The notes beneath the pieces are model-generated. The model was not told the origin of the DNA, searched no databases, and worked only from the letters and a program-made list of their open reading frames with translations. This document shows, piece after piece, positions 24,487-33,961 of a stretch of 64,000 nt of DNA (within the stretch, counting starts at the first letter, position 1; each line of letters opens with the position of its first letter). Origin of the DNA: Enhydrobacter aerosaccus (GTDB lineage Bacteria; Pseudomonadota; Alphaproteobacteria; Reyranellales; Reyranellaceae). The translations under genes and the position numbers were made by a program. The stretch is taken from the NCBI RefSeq assembly GCF_900167455.1, contig NZ_FUWJ01000010.1, positions 1-64,000 on the forward strand, written 5' to 3'.

Positions 24487-25344
24487 GTGAGCGAACCGGA
24501 GAGAATCGCCAAGCGGCTGGCCCGCGCGGGCTTGTGCTCGCGCCGCGACGCCGAGCGTTGGATCGCCGCCGGCCGGGTGAAGGTCGACGGCAAGGTGCTG
24601 GATACGCCAGCCTTCGTGGTCACCGACGCCAGCCGCATAGAGGTCGACGGCAAACCGCTGCCCACCGCGGACCGCCCCCGGCTCTGGCTCTACCACAAGC
24701 CACCGGGCGAACTGGTAACGGCGCGCGATCCACAGGGACGCCGCACGATCTTCGAGTCCTTGCCCAAGGGCATGCCTCGTGTGGTCACGGTAGGTCGTCT
24801 CGACTTCATGTCGGAAGGTCTGCTGCTGCTCACCAACGATGGCGGTCTGGCGCGCAAGCTCGAGCTGCCGGCCAACGCCTGGACGCGACGCTATCGCGCG
24901 CGCGTGCACGGTGCGGTCGACGAGGAGCGGCTGGCCGAACTCGCCAAGGGCATCACCATCGAGGGCGTGCGCTACGGCGCCATCCGGGCCAGCCTCGATC
25001 GGCAGCAGCGCTCCAATGCCTGGCTCGACATCGCCCTGACCGAAGGCAAGAACCGCGAGGTGCGCCGCGTGCTCGGCCATCTCGATCTGCCGGTCGTTCG
25101 CCTGATCCGCGTTGCCTTCGGGCCGTTCCATCTCGGACAGTTGGAACGAGGCGTGGTCGAGGAAGTCCCCCCGCATGCGCTCGATTCGCTATTGGGCGTC
25201 AAAACCCGCAAGGAAGGCTGGGCCAAGCCCCGCTCGCCGGCTCCCAAAGCCCATCCGGGAAAGAGTCGAGAGGGAGCTCACGCAGCGCGGCCAGCAAGGC
25301 CACGAACGGGTTCCGCAAACCCGAAGAGGCGGCCCCGCGGATGA
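24487..25344 (+). CDS. Pseudouridine synthase, RsuA/RluB/RluF family
   Basis: A 285-residue rRNA-modifying enzyme. An S4 RNA-binding domain at 1-50 (ERIAKRLARAGLCSRRDAERW) is followed by the catalytic domain with GRLDFMSEGLLLLTNDG, in which the Asp of GRLD is the nucleophile. The tail from about residue 240 is Lys/Arg/Pro-rich (ending GSANPKRRPRG), probably an RNA-binding extension. The start is GTG. The stop overlaps rsmD by ATGA, so the two ribosome-modification genes are coupled. Which 23S or 16S position it modifies cannot be told; RluB is most likely for an alphaproteobacterium. Confidence 0.9.
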   Translation: MSEPERIAKRLARAGLCSRRDAERWIAAGRVKVDGKVLDTPAFVVTDASRIEVDGKPLPTADRPRLWLYHKPPGELVTARDPQGRRTIFESLPKGMPRVVTVGRLDFMSEGLLLLTNDGGLARKLELPANAWTRRYRARVHGAVDEERLAELAKGITIEGVRYGAIRASLDRQQRSNAWLDIALTEGKNREVRRVLGHLDLPVVRLIRVAFGPFHLGQLERGVVEEVPPHALDSLLGVKTRKEGWAKPRSPAPKAHPGKSREGAHAARPARPRTGSANPKRRPRG

Positions 25345-25910
25345 TCAAGATCATCGGTGGCAAGCACCGCGGCCGAACCATCGCGACGCCGGAAGGGCTC
25401 GATACGCGGCCAACGGCCAATCGGACACGCGAGGCGCTGTTCAACATTCTGGCCCATGCGAACTGGCGTCCCGACGGGCGCTCGCCCCTGGTCGAAGCGC
25501 GCGTGCTCGATGCCTTCGCGGGCTCCGGCGCTCTCGGCCTGGAAGCGCTGTCGCGCGGCGCCACCCATGCCACTTTCCTCGATACCGCGCCCGGCGCCGT
25601 GAAACTGATTGGCGAGAACCTGCGCAAGCTCGGGGAAACCAATGCCGCGAAGGTCGTACGCGGTGACGCGACGCGGCCGCCGCCGTCACGCGACGCCTGC
25701 GACCTCGTCTTCATGGACCCGCCCTATCGTTCGGGGCTGGCGACACCTGCACTGACCGCACTTGCCGACGCGGGATGGTTGAAGCCGGGCGCCATCGCCA
25801 CGGTCGAGCTTGGCCAGACCGAGGATATGCTGCCGCCGGAGCGGTTCGAGGCGCTCGACGAGAGGCGCTATGGCGCCGCGAAGGTCGTGATCCTCCGCTA
25901 CGCCCCATGA
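25341..25910 (+). CDS. rsmD: 16S rRNA (guanine(966)-N2)-methyltransferase RsmD
   Basis: A 189-residue SAM-dependent methyltransferase. It starts IIGGKHRGRTIATPEGLDTR, shows the SAM site VLDAFAGSGALGLEALSRG, and the catalytic motif FMDPPYRSG. It acts on the small ribosomal subunit during assembly. The 4-nt overlap with the pseudouridine synthase gene upstream and with the phosphatase gene downstream indicates one transcript. Confidence 0.95.
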   Translation: MIKIIGGKHRGRTIATPEGLDTRPTANRTREALFNILAHANWRPDGRSPLVEARVLDAFAGSGALGLEALSRGATHATFLDTAPGAVKLIGENLRKLGETNAAKVVRGDATRPPPSRDACDLVFMDPPYRSGLATPALTALADAGWLKPGAIATVELGQTEDMLPPERFEALDERRYGAAKVVILRYAP

Positions 25911-26551
25911 AGCTTATCGCGCCTCTTTACTTGCTCCGACACGGCGAGACCGCCTGGAACACCGAGCGCCGCATGCAGGGCACGCGCAATTCCGACCTCA
26001 CCGAGCGTGGCCGTGCCCAGGCACAAGCAATGGGTCGCGCGCTCAGGATCGAGCTCGGCCGGGATCCGGGAGCGACCATCTTCCTGCGCAGTCCGCTCGG
26101 GCGAGCGCAAGAAACGTCACTCCTCGTCGGACGGGAGCTGGGCGTCGATCCTGATGTCTGGCGCGACGACCCGCGACTGGCGGAGCTCAGCTACGGTGCC
26201 TGGGAAGGTCTCTCCTGGAAGGAGATCGAGGTCGATCGCCCCAATGCGCTCGCCGACTGGCGCGCCGACCCGCACGGCTTCTGCCCGCCGGGCGGCGAGA
26301 GCCACGCCGATCTGCGCCGACGCAGCGAAGCCGTGCTCGCCGACATCATCGCATCGGGCACGCGCACCGTTGTGGTTGGCCACGGCGTCAGCGGTGCAGT
26401 GTTGCGGGGCGTCAATCTCGGTCTCGATGCCCGCGCCATGTTCGTGCTGGAGAAGCCGCAAGACGCCTTCTTCCGCCTGACGCATGGCACTGAAGAACGC
26501 ATCCTGGCCGCGTTCGCGACGGAACTGACGGCAGGCGTCAATTCCGACTGA
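25907..26551 (+). CDS. Histidine phosphatase family protein
   Basis: A 214-residue phosphohistidine-type phosphatase. The phosphorylated His is in LLRHGETAWN, Arg contacts are at the following RMQGTRNSDLTERG, and the second His is in VVVGHGVSGAVL. Homologues include phosphoglycerate mutase-like and alpha-ribazole phosphatases. No cobalamin-synthesis neighbour is present, so the substrate is unknown. It is coupled to rsmD by an ATGA overlap and its last 14 bases overlap the end of the convergent exported-protein gene. Confidence 0.88.
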   Translation: MKLIAPLYLLRHGETAWNTERRMQGTRNSDLTERGRAQAQAMGRALRIELGRDPGATIFLRSPLGRAQETSLLVGRELGVDPDVWRDDPRLAELSYGAWEGLSWKEIEVDRPNALADWRADPHGFCPPGGESHADLRRRSEAVLADIIASGTRTVVVGHGVSGAVLRGVNLGLDARAMFVLEKPQDAFFRLTHGTEERILAAFATELTAGVNSD

Positions 26552-26951
26552 GACGGGCGGTGCGGCCGCAGCCGCCGCGTTCGGTGACCACAAGTGTATT
26601 GCCCTGCACGGTCACGGCGACCTTGTCGCGCCGCTGATTTTCGCCTCGCGTGGAGGCGACGGCGAGCAGCGAGAACGATCCCGCTTTGACGACACCATGG
26701 AGCTGCCACAGGCCGGGGCCCGGTGGCGGTGGCGGCGCCTTGGTGAGGTTGGGCACTGGCCCCTTGGCCGTGGTATCGAAGGCGGAGCCATCGACAAAGC
26801 CATCCTCGATGGTGATCACGTAATCCAGCGGTGCATTGCACGAACCGCCATCGCTGCGACCGCGCCAGGTGCCGTCGAGCGTGCTGGGCACTTGGGCATA
26901 GGCAGGCAGGCCGAAGAGGACGGCAAGCGACAGCGGCAGGATCTTGTTCAT
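26538..26951 (-). CDS. Small exported protein of unknown function, distal to mutL
   Basis: A 137-residue protein with a signal peptide (MNKILPLSLAVLFGLPAYAQ). The mature part begins with LDGTWRGRSDGGSCNAPLDY and contains two later cysteines in ERGGCGR, suggesting a small disulfide-bonded beta-barrel or lipocalin-like domain. I do not recognise the family. Its ATG overlaps the mutL stop by 4 nt, so it is the last gene of that transcript. Confidence 0.7.
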   Translation of the reverse strand: MNKILPLSLAVLFGLPAYAQVPSTLDGTWRGRSDGGSCNAPLDYVITIEDGFVDGSAFDTTAKGPVPNLTKAPPPPPGPGLWQLHGVVKAGSFSLLAVASTRGENQRRDKVAVTVQGNTLVVTERGGCGRTARLSRN

Positions 26952-28786
26952 CGTCTTCCGAACAGCCGCTCGATATCGGCCAGCTTGAGCTCGACATAGG
27001 TCGGGCGACCGTGATTGCACTGACCCGAATGCGGCGTCGCCTCCATCTGGCGCAACAGCGCATTCATTTCGTCGACGTTGAGCCGGCGGCCGGCCCGAAC
27101 CGAGGTATGGCAAGCCAGCGTGCCGCATACATCCTCGACCTTTTCCTTCAGCGAGAGATGATCTCCCATCTCGGCAAGCTCGTCGGCTAGATCCCGCACC
27201 AGGCCCTGGATATCGACCTCGCCAAGAAGCGCGGGTGTTTCGCGAACGACCACCGCGCCCAACCCGAACGGCTCCAGCACCAATCCCATCTCGGCGAGTT
27301 CCGTCGCCCGCTGCGTCAGGCGCCGCGCGCCATCCTCGCCGATCTCGACCACCTCTGGCAGCAGCAGCGCCTGCCGCTTCACACCTTCGGTCTCGAGTTG
27401 CGTCTTGAGCTTCTCGTGCAACAGCCGTTCATGGGCGGCATGCTGATCCACGATCACCACGCCCTGATCGGTTTGCGCGACAATATACGTCTCGTGGAGC
27501 TGGGCACGCGCGATACCGAGTGGATAAGAGGGACTCTCCGGCCCGACGGACTCCACCGCAGCCGCGTCGGTGCGCACTGAAGGCTGGGCAAGCGGCGCCA
27601 TGAACTGCATGGCCGTTTCGGCCAGCCCGCGCGGAATCGTTGAACCATAACCTCCGCCGTTCCGCGCGAAGGGGAGCACCGTCGCCTGGCCGCTGTGGGG
27701 CTGGAAGGCACCAAGCGCCGCCGCTGCCACCGTCGTGCTGGCACGATGGCCGGCGGCGGAGAGAGCAGTGCGCAGCGCGCCAACGATGAGGCCGCGCACG
27801 ATGCCGGCATCGCGGAAGCGCACCTCGGTCTTGGCCGGGTGGACGTTGACGTCCACCATCTCCGTCGGCGCCTCGAGGAACAGCGCCACCATGGGATGGC
27901 GATCCCGGGCCAGGAAATCCTGGTAGGCGCCGCGCACGGCACCGGCCAGCAGCTTGTCGCGGACCGGCCGGCCATTCACGAACAGATACTGATGCTGCGC
28001 GGTGGGCCGGTTCAGGGTCGGCAATCCGGCAAAACCGGTCAGCCGGAAGCCTTCGCGATTGGCATCGATCGCCAAAGCATTATCGGCGAACTCCCGCCCC
28101 ATGATGGCGGCCAGGCGCTCGAGCCGCGCCGCATCCGCCTGATCCAGCAGTGATGGCTTGGTAGCCGGCAGATCGAACAAGGTGCGCTCGTCGCTTTCGA
28201 GGCGAAAGGCAATCGCTGGGTGCGCCATGGCCAGCCGGCGCAGGGCATCGGCCACATGTCCCGATTCACTGCGTGCTTCCTTCAGGAACTTGAGACGGGC
28301 CGGGGTCGCGAAAAACAGATCCCGCACCTCGACCCGCGTGCCCGGCGGATGGGCCGCAGGCTTCGGGTCGCGCTTCGCCCCGCCCTCGATATCGAGGCTC
28401 CACGCGGCGTCGGCCTCCTTCGGTCTCGAGGTGATGGCGAAACGACTGACAGAAGCGATCGAGGGCAGCGCCTCGCCGCGAAACCCGAGGGTGCGAATAT
28501 CCGTCAGATCGTCGTCGGGCAGCTTGGAGGTGCAGTGTCGCTCGACAGCAAGCTCGAGCTCCTGCCGCGTCATGCCGATGCCGTCATCGACAACGGACAG
28601 GAACGTGCGCCCCCCTTCCTTCAGGGTCACCGTGATTCGATGGGCGCCGGCATCAATGGCATTCTCCACCAGTTCCTTCACGGCGCTGGCCGGCCGCTCC
28701 ACCACCTCGCCAGCGGCAATCCGGTTGACGAGGTTGGACGGCAGACGGCGCAGGGTGCGGGACGGCCTGGTGGAAAGCACGCTCAT
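26948..28786 (-). CDS. mutL: DNA mismatch repair protein MutL
   Basis: A 612-residue GHKL ATPase. N-terminal ATP motifs are ELVENAIDAGAHRI, VDDGIGM and LGFRGEALPSIASV. The C-terminal domain carries DQHAAHERLLHE, matching the DQHA-x2-E-x4-E metal-binding motif of endonuclease-active MutL proteins, so it should nick DNA itself, consistent with no mutH being seen. The linker is proline- and serine-rich. It lies 12 bases after pgi on the same strand. Confidence 0.97.
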   Translation of the reverse strand: MSVLSTRPSRTLRRLPSNLVNRIAAGEVVERPASAVKELVENAIDAGAHRITVTLKEGGRTFLSVVDDGIGMTRQELELAVERHCTSKLPDDDLTDIRTLGFRGEALPSIASVSRFAITSRPKEADAAWSLDIEGGAKRDPKPAAHPPGTRVEVRDLFFATPARLKFLKEARSESGHVADALRRLAMAHPAIAFRLESDERTLFDLPATKPSLLDQADAARLERLAAIMGREFADNALAIDANREGFRLTGFAGLPTLNRPTAQHQYLFVNGRPVRDKLLAGAVRGAYQDFLARDRHPMVALFLEAPTEMVDVNVHPAKTEVRFRDAGIVRGLIVGALRTALSAAGHRASTTVAAAALGAFQPHSGQATVLPFARNGGGYGSTIPRGLAETAMQFMAPLAQPSVRTDAAAVESVGPESPSYPLGIARAQLHETYIVAQTDQGVVIVDQHAAHERLLHEKLKTQLETEGVKRQALLLPEVVEIGEDGARRLTQRATELAEMGLVLEPFGLGAVVVRETPALLGEVDIQGLVRDLADELAEMGDHLSLKEKVEDVCGTLACHTSVRAGRRLNVDEMNALLRQMEATPHSGQCNHGRPTYVELKLADIERLFGRR

Positions 28787-28798
28787 AAGGCGCGTAGT

Positions 28799-30106
28799 CT
28801 ACGACCGGCGCCTTTGGGAAAGATACTGGCGGGTTAGGATCTTGCCCTCTTCGACAGCGGGCTGGTCGAAGGCATCGACACCCCAGAGCTCGGCCGCGAA
28901 CATGGTTTCCAGCATGTAATGCATCATGAGCGCGCCCATGACCTTCTCGTCGAGCGTCTTGAGCCGGATGACGCGGGTCGGCCGACCGTTCTTCACCAGG
29001 GTCGCCGCGGTGGCATCGGCTTCCGCCAGGATCAGGTCGCCCAGCCCCTGCCCTTCGAGATAGGCCAGCGACTTGTCTCCCCCCAGCTCCGCCGCCGGAA
29101 TCGGTCGGCCCTGCCCCTTGGTGTCGAGGATCAGCACTGTGAAGAGCTTATCGGCCGGACCGCCCAGATAGAGCTGGAGCTGGCTGTGCTGATCGACGGT
29201 CCCCATGGCACGCACGGGCGTGGTGCCCTTGCCGTCCTTGCCGAGGCTTTCGGCCCAGAGCTGACGGAACCAGAAGCCGAAGTAACCGAGGCGATCACAG
29301 TAAGGCATTAGCACGGTGGTATGGACACCGCGCTCCTTGGCCAGCCCGACCGAAAGGGCGGCGCCAACGGCGGGCGCCAATCCCGTCGCTTCCTTGGCGG
29401 CAAGCACCGGATCGAGGACGCTGGCCGCGCCCTCGCGCACGGCGGCGACATCGACGCCAGCGATCAGGGCCGGCAATAGCCCCACCAACGACAGGACGGA
29501 ATAGCGACCGCCGATATTCGGGTCATGGTCGAGCACGGGACAGCCGAGCCGCATGGCCGTGCGGCGCAGGACATTGTCCTTCGGCTCGGTGATCACGAGC
29601 AGATGCTTCGCGAGATTGGCCTTACCGACCTTCGCCTCCAGGAGAGGCAGGAGGCTGTAGAGCTGCGTCAGCGTTTCCGCCGTCGTTCCGGACTTGGAGA
29701 TCGCGAACACGCCGGTGCGCTCGAGCGGCAGCCGCTCGCACATCTCGGCGAAGGTCGCAGGATCGACATTGTCCATGAACCAGATCTTGGGATGGCCTTT
29801 CGCCGGACCGAAGCCATGATCCTTCAGCGCCACGAGCGTCTGGCCGCCGAGGTTCGAGCCACCGATGCCGAACACGACGAGATGCTCGAATTTCCGGAAA
29901 TGCTCGGCGTGGGGTCGGATCGCGGCGATGTCGTCCCGCGCCGCCGGCAATTTCAGGAGCGGCAGCGTGCCGTCATTCCGCCACTGCCGGATCTTGTCCA
30001 GCGCTGGCGTGGCGCGGGCGAGCTCCCTGTCGAACACAGCCTGCGGCAGGCCGTGCGGCCCCACCTTGGCTTCGAGCGCGTCGTCGATGTGATGGCTGTA
30101 GAACAT
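28799..30106 (-). CDS. pgi: Glucose-6-phosphate isomerase
   Basis: A 435-residue cytosolic isomerase of glycolysis/gluconeogenesis. Motifs are FGIGGSNLGGQTLVAL for phosphate binding, VFAISKSGTTAETLTQL, GRYSVLSLVGLLPA, and the catalytic Glu in WAESLGKDGKG. It is the shorter PGI type. The ATG at 30106 follows AGAGGGTG; a longer start upstream adds a Ser/Pro-rich stretch without similarity. It lies between the M16 peptidase genes and mutL. Confidence 0.95.
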   Translation of the reverse strand: MFYSHHIDDALEAKVGPHGLPQAVFDRELARATPALDKIRQWRNDGTLPLLKLPAARDDIAAIRPHAEHFRKFEHLVVFGIGGSNLGGQTLVALKDHGFGPAKGHPKIWFMDNVDPATFAEMCERLPLERTGVFAISKSGTTAETLTQLYSLLPLLEAKVGKANLAKHLLVITEPKDNVLRRTAMRLGCPVLDHDPNIGGRYSVLSLVGLLPALIAGVDVAAVREGAASVLDPVLAAKEATGLAPAVGAALSVGLAKERGVHTTVLMPYCDRLGYFGFWFRQLWAESLGKDGKGTTPVRAMGTVDQHSQLQLYLGGPADKLFTVLILDTKGQGRPIPAAELGGDKSLAYLEGQGLGDLILAEADATAATLVKNGRPTRVIRLKTLDEKVMGALMMHYMLETMFAAELWGVDAFDQPAVEEGKILTRQYLSQRRRS

Positions 30107-30140
30107 GGAACACCCTCTGGACGGAGGAAGCTGAAGCGGA

Positions 30141-31457
30141 TCAGCGCTCGACGGCGAGGCCGACGGGCTTGCCGACAACGACGGTGGTTACGGCATCGTC
30201 ACGCAGCAGACGCTGCGCCATGCGATCGACATCGGCCTTGGTCACCGCTGCGATCAGGTCGGCGCGATGATCGAGGAAGTCGCGCGGCAGGCCGTCGATC
30301 TGCATGCCGTGCAACAGGCCGGCGATCGCCCCGGACGAATCGAGCGACAAGGCAAGCGATCCCGTGAGATAGGTCTTGGCATCCGCGACCTCCTGCTCGG
30401 TCACGCCCTCGGTGCGCAGACGCGCCAGCACGGTTTGAATGACATGGATGGCTTCCGCGACACGGTCGTTTGCACTGCCGGTCGAGACGACCAACATCGA
30501 GGCCTTGGCCGAACTCCTGAGACTCGCAGACACACTATAGGCGAGGCCGCGCTTCTCCCGAACCTCCTCGAACAGCCGCGACTGCTGTCCGCCGCCCAGG
30601 ATATGCGACAGGATCAGGGCCGCGTACCAGTCGGGATCGCGGCGCAAGACGCCTGGCATCGCCATCAGCACGGCACTCTGCGGCACGGGACGCTCGATCG
30701 CGATGGTTCGCGAGCCGGCGGGTGGCGCCCAGTCGGGCAGTGCGGCCGGAAGCTCGCCCTCCGGCAGAGCCCCAAAGGCACGATCGAGCTGGCGGGCGAG
30801 GGTCTGCGCGTCGATATCGCCGACAGCGGCGACGATCAGGCCGCGCCGCTGGAGCACCGACCTGGCCCGCCCCTTCAGATCGGCAGGTGTCAGAGTCTTC
30901 AGCGTTTCCCTCAATCCCGACGCATCGCGTGAATACGGGTGCCCTGCAAACATCGACGCCATCAGCGTGCGTTCCGCGACCGACCGCGGACTCTGCTCCG
31001 CCTGGTTCAGGCCGGCGATGGCCTGGTCGCGGCGCTGATCCAGCATGTCGGAGTCGAAGCGGGGTTCGGTCACGGCCAACCGCAAAAGATCGAAGCCCTC
31101 ATCACGACTGGCGGTCAGCACGCGCAAGGTCCCGCTCAGTCTGTCCGAAGACGCGCCGAAGCTGAGATGGGTGGCTGCATCTTCCTCGCGACGTCGAAAG
31201 ATATCGGCGGTCAGCGCTCCGGCTCCGTCCGTCAACATCGTGGCCATGAGACTGGTAACGCCCTTCTGGCTCTCCGGCTCCGATGCCGTTCCGTCGGCAA
31301 AGGAAAAGGACAACGCGACCAGCGGCGCACTTCTGTCTTCGACCAGCCACGCCTTGATGCCAAGCGGTGTCGTCACTTCCTGGATCTCGACGGCCTCGGC
31401 GCGACCTGCGAACAGGCCAGCAACGAGCAACGCCAAAGCATAGGCGACAATTCTCAT
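30141..31457 (-). CDS. M16-family peptidase-like protein, inactive subunit
   Basis: A 438-residue exported protein with a signal peptide (LALLVAGLFAGRAEA). It has the M16 inverzincin fold: PLGIKAWLVEDRSAPLVALS opens the first lobe and GGGQQSRLFEEVREKRGLAYSV is in the second. The zinc motif H-x-x-E-H is missing: the aligned stretch is GVTSLMATMLTDG. In the family such subunits pair with an active partner to form the substrate chamber. The start ATG overlaps the stop of the active subunit's gene, supporting a heterodimer. Confidence 0.88.
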   Translation of the reverse strand: MRIVAYALALLVAGLFAGRAEAVEIQEVTTPLGIKAWLVEDRSAPLVALSFSFADGTASEPESQKGVTSLMATMLTDGAGALTADIFRRREEDAATHLSFGASSDRLSGTLRVLTASRDEGFDLLRLAVTEPRFDSDMLDQRRDQAIAGLNQAEQSPRSVAERTLMASMFAGHPYSRDASGLRETLKTLTPADLKGRARSVLQRRGLIVAAVGDIDAQTLARQLDRAFGALPEGELPAALPDWAPPAGSRTIAIERPVPQSAVLMAMPGVLRRDPDWYAALILSHILGGGQQSRLFEEVREKRGLAYSVSASLRSSAKASMLVVSTGSANDRVAEAIHVIQTVLARLRTEGVTEQEVADAKTYLTGSLALSLDSSGAIAGLLHGMQIDGLPRDFLDHRADLIAAVTKADVDRMAQRLLRDDAVTTVVVGKPVGLAVER

Positions 31458-32830
31458 GGCGCTCGTTCCGCTGGCTTCAGAAGCGATGTCACCGCGCTAT
31501 CGCCTCGCCAGACATGTCGTGCCGCGGCGACCACATCCGATGCCGTCACCGCCGCAATCCGGTGCGGCCATGCCTCGACATCGGCAACGCCGTTGCCCGT
31601 GGTCAATGCGGCGGCGTAGCGGCGTGGACCGCTGCCGAGCGAATCCTGAGCGTAGATGGCCGCGGCGAGCAGCTGGTTCTGGGCACGCTCGATCTCGTTG
31701 GACGTCACGTCGCCATCGAGCACGCGTTTCATCTGGTCGGTCACAACCCGCTCGATCTCCGGAAGCGCATCGATGTGCAGCGGCGAGATGTCGATGCCGA
31801 AGGTAGAAAGACCGAGGCTCAGCGCGTTGTAGTCTGCGGAGGCCGATAGGGCGAGTTTGGAGTCGGCCACCAGCGCCTGCCACAAGCGGCTGGTCTCGCT
31901 GCTGCCGAACAGGCGAGCCAGTACCTGCAGGGCATAGGCATGCCGGGTTTCTCCCATCCGGTAGGATGGTGCGAGATAGTCCCGTGCCCAGCCGGACTGG
32001 ACCACGCGGGGATCGGCGCGCGTCACGACCTGAGGCAGGTCCGGTGCCCCTTCCGCAGGCCGGCGGCGCGGCAGGACGGCCTGGCCGGGAATGGGTCCGT
32101 AATAGGTTTCGGCCAGCTTGCGCACGGTCTCGGGCGTCGTGTCGCCGACGACGATCAGGACCGCATTGCTGGGGGTATAGAATCGCCGATAGAAGTCCAG
32201 CAGATCGTCGACGCTGAGCTTCTTCACATCCTCGACGAAACCCGCGATCGGCATGCCATAGGGCTTATGGTCGCCGAACAGCCGGGCGCGAACCGCTTCA
32301 TCGAGCAGTGCCGAGGGCACGTTGTCGATGCGCATGCGGCGCTCCTCGAGCACGACCTGGCGTTCGGGAACGAGCTCCTTTTCGGCAATTCGCAAGCCGG
32401 CCATGCGATCGGCTTCCATGCGCATCACCAGTTCGAGACGATCCGGCGCGATGGTCTGGTGATAGCCAGTGGCATCGAAGCCCGTGTAGGCATTGTCGCG
32501 CCCGCCATTGCGCCCAACGATGCGCGAGAACTCGCCCGGCCCCACGGAGCCGGTGCCCTTGAACATCATATGTTCCAGGAAGTGGGCAATGCCTGTCCGG
32601 CCAGCGGTCTCATCGGCGCCGCCCACCTTGTAGACGAGAAGCTGCGTGACAATGGGCGCGCGCCGCGACGGCAGCACGATAACCTGCAATCCGTTGGCGA
32701 GAGTGAAGGTCTCGGCCGGCCGAGGCTCGACAGCCAGAAGATTTGCGAGGGCGGAAGCGGACGGCGCGAGAATCGCGCCGCCAAGCGCGCCGGCCAGCAG
32801 CCGGCGCCGCGTAGGTCCAGCCGCGATCAG
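31454..32830 (-). CDS. M16-family zinc metallopeptidase, active subunit (probable non-ATG start)
   Basis: A periplasmic M16 peptidase with GIAHFLEHMMFKGT (zinc ligands in H-x-x-E-H) and a later EERRMR segment for the third ligand. From the first ATG/GTG/TTG in frame (32689) the protein would begin at LQVIVLPS, losing the signal and first strand. The open frame continues upstream as IAAGPTRRRLLAGALGGA and then ILAPSASALA, a good twin-arginine-type signal. I therefore extend it to a CTG at 32830, overlapping the preceding stop as CTGA, giving about 458 residues. The start is inferred, not certain. Its partner is the inactive subunit gene downstream. Confidence 0.82.
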   Translation of the reverse strand: MIAAGPTRRRLLAGALGGAILAPSASALANLLAVEPRPAETFTLANGLQVIVLPSRRAPIVTQLLVYKVGGADETAGRTGIAHFLEHMMFKGTGSVGPGEFSRIVGRNGGRDNAYTGFDATGYHQTIAPDRLELVMRMEADRMAGLRIAEKELVPERQVVLEERRMRIDNVPSALLDEAVRARLFGDHKPYGMPIAGFVEDVKKLSVDDLLDFYRRFYTPSNAVLIVVGDTTPETVRKLAETYYGPIPGQAVLPRRRPAEGAPDLPQVVTRADPRVVQSGWARDYLAPSYRMGETRHAYALQVLARLFGSSETSRLWQALVADSKLALSASADYNALSLGLSTFGIDISPLHIDALPEIERVVTDQMKRVLDGDVTSNEIERAQNQLLAAAIYAQDSLGSGPRRYAAALTTGNGVADVEAWPHRIAAVTASDVVAAARHVWRGDSAVTSLLKPAERAP

Positions 32831-33432
32831 AAAATACCCTCGAGCAGGCCACGCTGACGCCGCTTGATCGTCGGCGTCGGCTCGGAGGATGCCTGGCCAC
32901 TCGCCTGTGCATCGCGCAAGCGCTGCTGTTCCTTGGCGGGATCGACCAGCGTGCCGACCGGCTGGTCCTTCTGCCAGAAAATGAGGCTGTCGATGAAGGT
33001 CTTGTCCTGATCGGCGATCGTGCGCGCGTCCTTGTTGACGGTCGAGCGGATGTTGGGATCGACGCCGCCGGCGCTTGCCTTGGCGACCAGGGCTTGCTCC
33101 GACGCATCGCCGGCGCGCTGCGGCTGGTTGGTGCCGGTGCCCGCTTGCGCCTGGCTGCGGCTGGCCAGCGTCGGCGACAGGGCTTCCTTGGCCTGCTCGG
33201 AGGGCGCTACTTCCTGCGGACGCGGCTCACCCGGACGCGGTGGGCGGAGATCGGCGTTCGGCGGCATCGTCAGCGGCGAGTGCGAAACGATCTTGAACTC
33301 ATCCGGAGAAACCTTCTTGGCACCACCGAGATTCTCAAAGGCGCTGCAGCCACTCACGGCGCTGGCACCAAGCGCCAGGGCGCCGAAGGTCAGCAGGGTC
33401 GCGGGAGTGAGAGTCTTCCGTCGCATCGTCAT
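32827..33432 (-). CDS. DUF3035-type lipoprotein
   Basis: A 201-residue lipoprotein. A signal with lipobox ASAVSGCSAF places the acylated cysteine near residue 29. The mature part starts with the conserved EFKIVSHSPLTMPPNADLRPP typical of DUF3035, then a low-complexity Gln/Ala/Ser region and a C-terminal PTPTIKRRQRGLLEGIF. The function is unknown; the family is found in alphaproteobacteria next to lspA and M16 peptidases. A second ATG six bases in is an equivalent start. Confidence 0.83.
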   Translation of the reverse strand: MTMRRKTLTPATLLTFGALALGASAVSGCSAFENLGGAKKVSPDEFKIVSHSPLTMPPNADLRPPRPGEPRPQEVAPSEQAKEALSPTLASRSQAQAGTGTNQPQRAGDASEQALVAKASAGGVDPNIRSTVNKDARTIADQDKTFIDSLIFWQKDQPVGTLVDPAKEQQRLRDAQASGQASSEPTPTIKRRQRGLLEGIF

Positions 33433-33471
33433 TCCTTGGGAAACAGCTTCTGTCCGCCGATGATGGCCGTA

Positions 33472-33954
33472 TCAGGGCGCCGGTCTTCTTTCGCCGATCA
33501 GGGAATCGATCAACATCAGCCCGACACCCACGACGATCGCCGAGTCGGCGACGTTGAAGGCCGGCCAATGCCATTCATGCACATGAAAATCGGCGAAATC
33601 GAAAACCGCTCCCCAACGTGCACGGTCGATAACATTGCCGATGGCACCGCCCATGACAAGGCCGATACCCCATCCTGTGAGCGGGCGGTCGGTTCGTCGC
33701 AGCCATATGAACAGGCCGATGCAGACGATCACGGCGACACCGGACAGGACCCAGGGCGGCAGGGCGGTATCGCCGCTCATCAGGCCGAAGCTGACGCCGC
33801 GATTCCAGACCACGACGAGCTGAAAGAATCCGTCGATCACCGGCAGCATGGCGCCTACCTTCAAGAGGTAGCGCAACAACAGTTCTTTGGAGATCTGGTC
33901 GGCGATCACGGTGAGCGCGACCAGGGTCATCGCCTGGCGATCCAGGGACCTCAT
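33472..33954 (-). CDS. lspA: Lipoprotein signal peptidase (signal peptidase II)
   Basis: A 160-residue inner-membrane aspartic protease that cleaves prolipoprotein signals. Four membrane segments; motifs are NRGVSFGL, GGAIGNVIDRARWGAVFDF with catalytic Asp110, and FNVADSAI with catalytic Asp137. The neighbouring downstream gene encodes a lipoprotein. It starts eight bases after ileS. Confidence 0.95.
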   Translation of the reverse strand: MRSLDRQAMTLVALTVIADQISKELLLRYLLKVGAMLPVIDGFFQLVVVWNRGVSFGLMSGDTALPPWVLSGVAVIVCIGLFIWLRRTDRPLTGWGIGLVMGGAIGNVIDRARWGAVFDFADFHVHEWHWPAFNVADSAIVVGVGLMLIDSLIGERRPAP

Positions 33955-33961
33955 GAGCGCC

